Assembly: GCA_015478945.1 (NCBI GenBank)
Contig: JABUQX010004620.1
Coordinates: forward strand, 22,501 to 43,478
DNA length: 20,978 nucleotides
DNA from: Trachelipus rathkii
Taxonomy: Eukaryota; Arthropoda; Malacostraca; Isopoda; Trachelipodidae
Direction: 5' to 3'
A program made the translations under genes and the position numbers. Below, one piece after another: positions 9,348-19,290 of this stretch. How positions within the stretch are numbered: position 1 is the stretch's first letter; every line of letters begins with the position of its first letter. The notes beneath the pieces are model-generated. The model had not been told where the DNA came from and ran no database searches. It saw only the letters and a list, made by a program, of their open reading frames with translations.

Positions 9348-10500
9348 GTAACGCAACTATACACTATAACACTAAGACATATTAGAGTAGGGATACTTGA
9401 CACTGACTCAAAGGGTAATAAAAATGAAATGTGGTATGGTGAGTATAAAAGGGAATGGTTATTGGAACCAAAGGGAAGGAAAATTAAATTAGTAAAATTA
9501 CATCTACAATTTGGTCATAGGAGTTGTGAAAAAATTATGAAGATGATAAAGACAGCCTATCATAACGAGGAAGGTGTGAGTGAAGAGATAATAAAGGAGA
9601 TAGAAGAGGAGTTAAAGGAACTATGTAACACCTGTAAGGTGTGCATAAGGTATAAAAGAACACCAACAAGACCCGTGGTTTGCTTCCCCCAAAGCCAAAA
9701 GTTTAATGAAGTGGTGGCAATGGATTTGGGGGAATTTTAAGGAAAAATGTTTCTATTGTTAGCTGACGTCGCAACAAGATTTAATCAGGGGACGTGGAAA
9801 AGAAATAAGAAGGAAGAGGAAATATCAGAGAAAGTATTAGATAAGTGGATTAACGTATTTGGAGCACCTGAATGTTTATTTACAGATAATGGATTGGAAT
9901 TTAATAACAGAGATGAGAAGTTTAAATGAGAGGTTCGGTATAAAAATGAGATGTACGGCAGCGGAGAATCCATAGAGTAATGGTATATTGAGAATCTGGT
10001 GGGGCTTGTGAAGGAGAATGAGAAAATTGGAAGAGGAAATACCAAATCTAGAAATATGTCTCAAGTGGGCTATTGCAGCCAGGAATAGTTTGTTAATGAA
10101 AGGAGGTTATGCCCCTAATCAACTCGTATTCGGTAGAAACTTAAGGGTACCGACAATAGAAGAAGGAAAAAAGAAAATTAGTATGTTAGAGAAAGAAAAT
10201 GAATGTGAGATCATAATTGATACACTGACTGGATTACATCTAGCAAGGGAAATACATATAAAAAGAGAATCAGAGGACAGAATAAGAAGAGCTGTCTTAG
10301 AAAATGTTAGAGAACACAAATTGGAAGAAACGCAGATAGGAGAAGAAGTGTATTATAAGAGGGAAAATGAAAGAGAATGGAGAGGACCAGCTAGGATAAT
10401 AGGTAGAGACGGGAAGGTAGTAATAGTAAAACACGGAAGTTCGGTGCGTTGGGTAAATAGAGTACATATAACAAGAATACAAGCGGAAACAACTAAGAAA
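9348..10500 (+). pseudogene. pol: copia integrase, stops and a frameshift
   Basis: It continues in the protease frame. The zinc domain shows HLQFGH then CNTCKVC, fitting the H-X3-H and C-X2-C ligands. The first catalytic Asp is in VVAMDLGEF, directly before a TAA at 9738-9740. The frame resumes with MFLLLADVATRF, and the second Asp is in CLFTDNGLEFNN. A stop at 9927-9929 and frame changes to about 10018 disrupt the third catalytic region; the Glu is readable only in a shifted frame. From 10018 a long frame gives CLKWAIAARNSLLMKGGYAP, NQLVFGRN and WRGPARIIGRDGKVVIVKHG, the usual C-terminal part of copia integrase. Loss of a continuous core makes it inactive. Confidence 0.8.
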
Positions 10501-10968
10501 AAGAAAATGGAATTAGAATCACATGAGGAAAAAGAACAATACACGATGAAAGAAGGAAGGCAAGGAGGAGAGAGCAAGTATATGAAAATGATTCAGATAG
10601 CGAAGGAGAGAACAGTGTATTCGAGGAAGTTAAGAAGAAAAGAGAGGACATACAAGAGACAATGGAAGAAAGGAAAATTAATAAAGAGGCGTTAAAGAAG
10701 AGGGAACAATATAGGATATGGAATGAAGATGAAGAAGAAAGGAAAATTGAGATATTGGGAAGAGTAGCAAAGAAATGCAGTAAAAAACATAATCGACATA
10801 GAAACGGTAGAGAAGGAGTAGGTGGATTTAAGATACTATCCTGGAATAAGAGATCTACCAGATGTTTCTGAAGAATCTCAAAAACCAGAAGAACATACAG
10901 ATATAGAAGAAAACAGTTTTGATGAAAGGGTGGAACGTGTGTGAGAGAGGGGACGACACAGACAGAAA
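10500..10968 (+). pseudogene. pol: Charged linker between copia integrase and RT
   Basis: Copia Pol has a poorly conserved linker between integrase and RT. Here it is dominated by Lys, Glu and Arg codons and split among frames: to 10695 in one register, then 10662-10871, then a piece with RDLPDVSEESQKPEEH before 10930. No domain is recognisable. The strong purine bias of this strand is typical of the whole element. Confidence 0.55.
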
Positions 10969-12561
10969 ATGAAGAAACGGAAGAAACTGACGAAGATAAG
11001 TTTTTATTTTGAAAATACAAAGGAGAATATGGAAATGGAACAACAACAGGAGGCAAAAAGACGGGAATTAGAGAGTTGGAAAGAAAATAATGTTTATAAA
11101 GAAGTAAATTGTTCTGAATGGAAAGGAAAAAAGGTGATGAATACAAGATGGGTTATGACAAAAAAAGAAATTGAAGGAAGGCAGGGATGGAAGGCAAGGT
11201 TAGGAGTGAGAGGATTCGAAGAAAAGGTGAAGGATCTAGTTACTGATGCTCCGACGTGTGCTACAGAAACACTAAAACTGTGTTTTACAATTATGGGGCA
11301 TTATGGATGGTCATGCAAAAGTATGGACATCAAATCCGCATACCTCCAAGGAGATGAAATACGAAGAGAGGTATACATCAAGCCACCAAAGGAAGCACAG
11401 AGTAGTAACGTGTTGAGACTTAATAAGGGAGCTTACGGGTGAAAAGATGCAGCCCGAATCTGGTATGAGAAATTGTTGAGGGTGATACAGGAGACAGGAG
11501 GTAAAAAGTTTATTTATCCTACCATCTATAGGTGGAGTAGGAAGAATCGGTTAATAAGTGTTATGTGTTCCCACGTAGACGACTTGTTGTATGGAGGAAC
11601 AAAAGAATTTGAAAGAGTGGTGATAGGGAACTTGAAGAAACGTCTAAAAATCGGAAATGAGGAAGAGGGAAGTTTTAAATACACAGGGGTTGAGATAGAA
11701 GAAAGGGAGGAGTATATTATCCTTAGTCAGAATAAATACATCCAAGAAATTAAAAAGGACAGAGAATTATATGGTAAGATTGAAAATGGTAGGGAGTTAA
11801 CAAACAAGGAGATGACAAGGTACAGATCACATATAGGGAAACTTAATTGGATAGGACAACACACAAGACCAGACATATCTTTTGATGTTAGTGTGTTAAG
11901 TAAACATAATAAACAGGCAACAGGGAAAGATATGAAAGAGGTAGATAGAGTTATAAAAAAGGTAAGAAAAAAAGAAATGAATGTGAGGGTAGATAAACTG
12001 AAGGGAAGTAAGTTAGAATTCGAAATTTTTACAGATGCATCATTTGGTAATGTAGAAGGTGTGAAATCACAGATTGGGTATATGAAAATATTATTAAAAA
12101 AGGATGAGTTGGGGAACAAATGTCCTTTACTGTGCAAATCAGGAGTCGCCAAAAGGATAGCCAGGTCAACGATAGAAGCGGAGACTTTAGCCTTAAATGA
12201 GGGGATTGATACTGGAATGTATTTAAGAGAATTATGGACGGAATTGGCGAATGAAGTGATAGAGATAAGAGTGAAAGTAGACAGTAAAACGCTAGTAAAT
12301 GCTTTAGGGTCTACATCAGGTGTGTTGAATAAAAGATTGAGAATTGATATAGGTTGTTTAAAAGAAAGGTTGGAAAAGGAAGAAATAAAAGATTGAATGG
12401 AGAAGCAAGTAGCAGATGTGTTAACAAAAGATAGAGTAAATATGAAAAATATTAAACAATATATGGAAAGAGGGAATGAAGTGAAAGGAAAGAGGAAAAG
12501 AAAGGAGAGAGAAAAAGGGGTAAGATTGATTTTTTTTAGGTACGTGTTGAAACAAAAGTAA
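10969..12561 (+). pseudogene. pol: copia RT and RNase H, nearly intact with two TGA stops
   Basis: One frame runs from 10969 into the 3' LTR, interrupted only by TGA at 11440-11442 and 12394-12396, and stops at TAA 12559-12561. RT landmarks in order are VMNTRWVMTKKE, WKARLGVRGFEE, MDIKSAYLQGD (first palm Asp), LRLNKGAYG, and HVDDLLYGG with the paired Asp at 11578-11583. Next are YTGVEIEE and TRPDISFDV. RNase H follows with FEIFTDASFGN, ARSTIEAETLALNEGID, KVDSKTLVNAL and NKRLRIDI, then ADVLTK after the second TGA. All expected catalytic acidic residues are present. Each TGA could be one base from TGG or another sense codon. This is the best-kept copia part. Confidence 0.85.
12483..12520 (+). 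other. Polypurine tract of the copia element
   Basis: 38 consecutive purines end a few bases before the 3' LTR at 12527, where the primer for second-strand synthesis is expected. The tract lies inside the pol reading frame, encoding Lys, Arg, Glu and Gly. Confidence 0.7.
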
Positions 12562-12654
12562 CGTATAACAAAGTAAGTGGGTAAACGGGGAATTCTATGG
12601 AAAAGGTTAGTAAAACATAAACCCTGATAAGTGGGGTTATAGTTAATTATAACA
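12527..12654 (+). repeat. 3' LTR of the copia element (128 bp)
   Basis: It matches the 5' LTR at 7449-7572 with three substitutions and four extra T in the run near its start. It begins TG and ends AACA. The pol frame stops inside it at 12561. Confidence 0.85.
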
Positions 12655-13024
12655 TGTAATTAAAACGGCATTTCTTTTGTATAAGGGTCATTTGATTAGA
12701 GACGTTGTCAGTCCATTACCCCGTAAAACTATGGTTTCAATTCCTTCTTGCACCACTTATTGAAAGACAAAAGATCGAAATAACTTAGATTTCATTCATT
12801 AGATGATGTTAAAAACAATCTCTTATCATTTGCAGGTACAAAAAATGTTTAAACAGATAGTTCTTTAGAAATTAAGAACATTGAACATCATTTTATTATC
12901 AATATCTAATAATAAAATGGAATGTAATTTGCTGAAATACATGTTAATAGGAGAAGGGTTATTCTTATTCTTTCTATACAAACATCTAAATATGATGTAA
13001 TGAATAAAGGAGAGTAGAATGAGG
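12655..13024. other. Spacer, no gene
   Basis: I see no coding or RNA gene. The block at about 12725-12760 shares a TGGTTTCAA then TTCTTGC arrangement with about 13868-13890, which may be a fragment of a common repeat. Confidence 0.5.
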
Positions 13025-13181
13025 CTATATATATTATATTCTATATATATAGTATATATTATATATACTATACTGATAGTTATATTTTAATATATATATA
13101 ATACATAGTAGTAATTATACCTATAGTATATTATATTATATTACGTATATTATAATATATATATATATATATATATAATAT
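13025..13181. repeat. AT-rich microsatellite-like tract, degenerate
   Basis: Interrupted AT and TAT repeats ending in a cleaner AT run just before a GC-richer segment that starts ATGGGCCCGC at 13186. Confidence 0.8.
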
Positions 13182-13479
13182 TGTAATGGGCCCGCTACCA
13201 TTGCATTCTTTTTCCCCTTTCCAGGTGATGTGCCCATCTCAAGTGGGAGTGCGGAAGATTGAAGATGTGCACGCGAGGCAGTGGAAGGTTTAAGGAGGCA
13301 ACCCTATGCGTGGTGGGGCAACCCAAATGACTGCACAAGATAAGTAGCGGGACTATGTATATTTTGGTATACAATATACTAAAATATACATGCCCACATT
13401 TTTTTTCTGTTACTTGTTATCACCCTTTCATTGCAGATTAGGTATTTGACAAAAAGTCTGAATTAAACTGATTTTCACA
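13182..13479. other. Unassigned sequence with a 17-bp hairpin
   Basis: A moderately GC-rich block (13186-13350) of unknown origin. Then 13355-13371 pairs with 13374-13391 as a near-perfect inverted repeat. No coding frame is convincing. Confidence 0.45.
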
Positions 13480-13609
13480 CTGCAGTGTAACTGAGTATCA
13501 AACTGCAGTGTAATAGTGGCATTGATTTGTATTCTGCCACTTACTATAATTATTTATTACAATTGCAACCTGCAGTATAATAGTGGCATCAATTTATACT
13601 CTGCCACTT
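13480..13609 (+). repeat. Two 40-bp direct repeats, each with a small stem
   Basis: 13503-13542 and 13570-13609 match closely, both starting CTGCAGT and ending CTGCCACTT, with starts 67 bp apart. A short third piece, CTGCAGTGTAA, lies at 13480-13490. In each full copy AGTGGCA can pair with TGCCACT (7 bp). The differences that I see between copies are transitions. Function unknown. Confidence 0.7.
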
Positions 13610-15152
<1,543 letters not shown>

Positions 15153-15170
15153 TGGCGACCTTGCCAGGAT
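15153..15170 (+). other. tRNA primer-binding site of the second gypsy element
   Basis: TGGCGACCTTGCCAGGAT, starting with the complement of tRNA CCA. It resembles the TGGCGACCGTGACAGGA-type sites of other gypsy elements, thought to match tRNA-Arg. I would not name the tRNA with certainty. Confidence 0.65.
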
Positions 15171-15235
15171 ACTCTGTCGCTATTGGAGACTCATTATAGG
15201 GTGATTTTTACATCCCCAAGATTAAATATTTCAGT

Positions 15236-17085
15236 ATGACTGAGAATGCAGAGAATGCAAGTGAAATGGATGATATTGAGACTTCTGGGGCACTAATCTC
15301 TTCCAATTTGACCGGGGGGACGGCCACGGGGGGTTCAGTAGATAGAGATCCAGTAGAGGTAGAGGAAAGAAATATGGTTTTAGAAGAGTTGAAACGGTTG
15401 ACGGCTGCTCTGAATGAGACACAGAGGCAGTTGAATGAAGAGAAAGCGGAGAGGCAGAGGTTGACGCAAGAGCTAGATAGCAAACGAGAACGTAAGTCAC
15501 CAGTTGCGGGGGGACGTTTTCGATTCCCGTTTGAGCGAGACAATTATAACTCTCAGCTGTCCGGGGAAGTCGATAACCCTAGAGCATCGGAGGTAGTTTG
15601 GGAAGATACCATCTACCTTGAGTGAGCTTTGTTGGTCGTGAAAGTGGTGGAATGTATTCTGCCACTGGAACAACAAGTGCGTCATACCAAAGCGCACCCG
15701 CACTAACAACTGTGACTACTGCATCTTATTCTGCACCAATTTCTGCGGTTACCTCGATTGATTTTGGTGGGGTTCCATCTAGTAGTATTGGCACCGTGAG
15801 ACCGGACCCTTTGGAAGTTATGCAGGCTCAGTTGACAATGATTACTAAGTCGGTTACTCTGCTGAGGCAGTTGCATGCCCAGGCGTTTCGGCCGCGTGCC
15901 GCGCCACCACCGAAGTTTATGCCCGATGATGGACAAGACTTTAATAAATTTCTCTGGAGGTTTGAACGATATTGTGAGTTCACTTACCCTAACCAACCTG
16001 ATGACTGGTTGATAGTTTTGGGGAATTACCTGGGCGGATCATACTTGGATTTGTATCGCCAGTTAACTAAAGATGAAGATTCATATCCTGCTGTAAAAGT
16101 GCTTTAACTACATGGTGGAATCATGAGTCTGAGATGAAAAAGCAAAAGGCCACACAGGAGTTCATGCTGGCTAAGAGAAAGTCTGGAGAAAGTATCAATA
16201 TGTTTGCCTTACGACTCGAGCAGCTGGCTAGTCGAGCGTACCCTGGTATGAATATGCGAACACATGACAACCTACGCCGTGCCTTTTTGTATAATATGCC
16301 GCTGGATGTGGAACAGAGAATGCGCGATTATATTTTGAATCATGAAGGGCGAACTGGTCAAAGGTTGGGTTTTGATCAAATTGTACGATTGGCCAATGAG
16401 CATTACAATGATCTCGGCATTGAACAAGGTAAGGATGAGGTGGAGCCTGAGGTCATCACCATATCTCATGTCACTCCTAAAGATTCTGCACCGAGGAAAA
16501 ACATATGGAACGAAATTGTGAACCGTTATGCTCCTAGGCAGATTTCTTCACCTAAAGCTCAGAAGACAAGGCAACAAGAGAATGATAATTTTCCAAGAAA
16601 TCAGCAGAAAGATTCTGGTAATGATGGAAGGACCCAGGGAAGCCCACAAAATGCTAGGAAAGCTCAAACCAGTCAGCAAAATACTCGAAGATCAGCTAAG
16701 CTCTGTCATCATTGTGGCAAGACAAATCATACTATTGATGACTGTTTCCTCTATCAGAACATCTGTTCGTTCTGTCGAACGAAAGGACATCAAAGGGAGG
16801 AATGCAGGAAGTTGCAGCAGAGAAAAGAAAATAATCAATCCCCTTCACGGGCGGAAACACCAGTGTGTCCATATTGTTCTGGGGACCACTTTGGTATATT
16901 GTCAAAGGCGGGAAGATTCTGCGCGAACTTCACGGAGACCTTCGCCTAAGCCCCAAAGATCAAATCAAGGAGCTAGGTCAAAAACAAAACCTTGCACCAC
17001 TTGTGATGATGTTCACGAACCAGGTGCGTGCAGTGGTGCTCCTTTAAACTCCTTAGGCCACGGAGCTTCAGGGGCAAATAAATGA
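15236..17085 (+). pseudogene. gag: gag of the second gypsy element, frameshifted, four zinc knuckles
   Basis: Gag builds the particle and binds RNA. ATG at 15236 begins MTENAENASEMDD; the first piece has a predicted coiled coil at about 15370-15490 (heptad-like Leu, Glu, Arg). The frame breaks near 15619 and again near 16097. Capsid-like sequence is GQDFNKFLWRFERYC, then TTWWNHESEMKKQKATQEFM and SINMFALRLEQLASRAYPG. The nucleocapsid part has knuckles CHHCGKTNHTIDDC (16704-16745) and CSFCRTKGHQREEC (16764-16805), both CX2CX4HX4C. Two CX2CX3HX4C knuckles follow: CPYCSGDH ending YC across a frameshift (16866-16902), and CTTCDDVHEPGAC (16993-17031). The last frame stops at 17083-17085, overlapping the start of pol by about 29 bp. 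Confidence 0.8.
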
Positions 17086-19290
17086 TCTGTATTTTGATGT
17101 AGACAATCCCTTACTTAATACTGGAGAGGTTAAAGTCCATTTTAGTAATGTAGATAGCCAACCTCTTCATATCGATGTGCTTATTGTTGGATGTGGGGAC
17201 CGGATGTATCATTGCCTTGTTGACAATGGTGCGTGCGTCAGCCTCATTAAATCATCGGTTTTGGAGAGGCTCCCCAGTATTGTGCGGCGCTCTTCATCGC
17301 CAGTTCGAACAATCAGTGGTATTGGTCACAATGCTGTCCGGGTGACGCAGATGGTCAAACTTGTATTGCGGTTTCGTAGCGGGTTTGTCACCGGTTTTGA
17401 CGAGTTTTATGTGGTTCCTTCGGAGTGCTTGAGAGAATCCCTTGTGTTGAGAGTTCCTTTGTTGCGAGCCAATAATCTTCTCCCCGATATGTCAAAATAT
17501 CAGTTGCTTAGTCGCGAAGGAGAACGATTTAAGGTAATAGCACAGGACTCTGTGAGAAGCGTTGAAGGAATGAAGATCTGCACTCGGGAGAATGCCAATT
17601 TGGAGGCCTATCAATGTGGGTTTATTTCAATAAATCTTGATGGCTGTCCATACGTTCAGGACACGCTCTTATTGGAGGGGGTTCGGGATGGTAATTTGGA
17701 GGTGCTTCCTGGGGTGGTCTCGTATGATAATCCGCCGGTGGTAGCTGTGTGTAATTATAGTGAGCATGCAAGGTTTGTGCCGAAGGGTTACTTGGTCGGT
17801 AAAGTGATGCCAATTTCTGATTCTGCTGATGTGAATGTGAATAATTTGGAAACTGTTAAGAGTGACTCCAGCGAACCAGATATATGCTGGACTCGAGACA
17901 AGATTATTGAAGAATTTGAATTTTCGGATATTCCGGTTGACGACACACATAAGGAGCAACTTCTTAATCTGTTGCTGAGGTATTCTTCTGTTCTCAGTAC
18001 GGGAGATGATGATGTTGGCTTGGCTAAGAATGTACAACATCATATTGAGTTAACAACTGTTCGACCAATTCATGTGCCTGTGCGTCGATTTCAAGGGCCA
18101 CTAGCGCAGGAAATCGAGCGACAGTGTTACGAGTTGGAGGACAGCGGCATTATCCGTAAAAGTCGATCACCTTATTCTGCTCCTGTTGTGCCAGTGAGAA
18201 AAAAGGACGGTTCTTTACGTCTATGTATCGATTACCGGGCCTTAAATAAATATACTAAGGATGACGCTTTTCCCTTACCTAACCTGATTGACTCGATATA
18301 TAATATGTCAGGTTCAAAATACTTTACCACAATCGATTTGGTTCGTAGGTATTACCAAATTGAAATGGCCGAAGATAGTGTTGAGAAGACTGCATTTTCG
18401 ACGCCTCTTTCTCACTATGAGTTTCTTCGGATGCCATTCGGGGTGAAGGGTGGACCAGCCACTTTCCAACGGGGCACGATGCTGGCTCTTTCAGGGATGA
18501 GGTGGAGTCAGAGGTCATGGCCTATTTAGATGACATAATAATTAGGTCCCACACTTTCGAGCAGCACTTGGTTTCTCTGAAAAAAGCTCTGAAGGCATTG
18601 CAAGCCAATGGATTTAAGTTAAAGCCCCAGAAGACGAAGTTGTGTCGAGAGTCGGTGGAATTTTTGGGGCATCTTATTAGTGGTCAGGGTATTCTTCCCC
18701 TGGAGAAAAACTTATCTGGAGTTCTTGATTTTCCTGTGCCTAAGACAGTTAAGCAATTGAGGCAGTTCTTAGGCATGGTAAACTTTTACCGGCGCCACAT
18801 TCCTAACTGTTCCGCAATTGGTAAGCCGCTATCGTGCCAGACTGGTGGACGTGTGGTTCGTTGGACGCCGGAGTGTCAAACAGCGTTTGAAGTGCTCAAG
18901 TCAGCGTTGGTAAGTCCAACATTGTTAACGTTTCCGGACTATAGTTTGAATTCTCCGCCCTTAGAACTCCACGTCGATGCTTCTGACATCGGTGCTAGGG
19001 CAGTGCTATCGCAGCAGAAGGATGGCGAATCTCGACCTATAGCTTTCATTTCAATGACGTTTTCACAAACGCAACAGCGGTATTCTACCGTGGAGCGCGA
19101 GTTAGCCACTTTACGGTGGGCAGTGAGAGCCTAACGACCTTTTCTTTGTAATGAGAAAAAGTTCGTGATCTTCAGCGATCATGAGCCACTTCAATACTTG
19201 CAAAATATGTCGGCCGCTGATGGGCGTATAGCTAGGACTTTAGATGAACTTAACGAATATAATTATGAAGTGCGACATATGGGAGGAAAA
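17057..19290 (+). pseudogene. pol: pol part 1 of the second gypsy element: protease, RT, RNase H
   Basis: The frame opens at 17057, overlapping gag. Protease shows CLVDNGACVSLIKSSVL, with DNGA where D[ST]GA is usual. RT begins near 18060: RQCYELEDSGIIRKSRSPYS, LRLCIDYRALNKYT, FTTIDLVRRYYQI with the first Asp, and FLRMPFGVKGGPATFQRG. A frameshift near 18500 leads into EVMAYLDDIII, with the catalytic pair at 18529-18534, then FLGHLISGQGI and LRQFLGMVNFYRRHIPNC. RNase H gives LHVDASDIGARAVLSQQ, PIAFISMTF, RYSTVERELATLRWAVRA, a TAA at 19132-19134, then FSDHEPLQYL. One missing A in the run at 19287-19291 shifts into the next frame, which reads NVLADALSR, the normal RNase H end. Catalytic residues are otherwise kept. 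Confidence 0.85.

Noticed and set aside
10493..11146. 217-codon minus-strand open frame rich in Ser, Phe and Leu
   Set aside because: It is the complement of the purine-rich copia pol strand, which has clear RT and linker homology on the plus strand. Other minus frames in 8700-12150 have the same cause.
12655..12684. Extension of the copia 3' LTR to include TTTCTTTTGTATAAGGG, resembling sequence just after the 5' LTR
   Set aside because: It would need a gap of about 15 bp in one copy and loses similarity again at once. Both LTRs already have clean TG...CA ends at 7449-7572 and 12527-12654.
13480..13609. CRISPR-like direct repeats
   Set aside because: Only two full copies with an AT-rich gap, in a clearly eukaryotic context.
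15622..15624. Possible separate gene start in the second gypsy gag
   Set aside because: The codon is GTG, not a likely eukaryotic start. The sequence is better read as gag continuing after a one-base frameshift.
17057..17085. Programmed frameshift at the gag-pol overlap of the second gypsy element
   Set aside because: The overlap exists, but the apparent shift is +1, gag is already broken by accidental shifts just upstream, and I see no convincing slippery site. A consensus would be needed.
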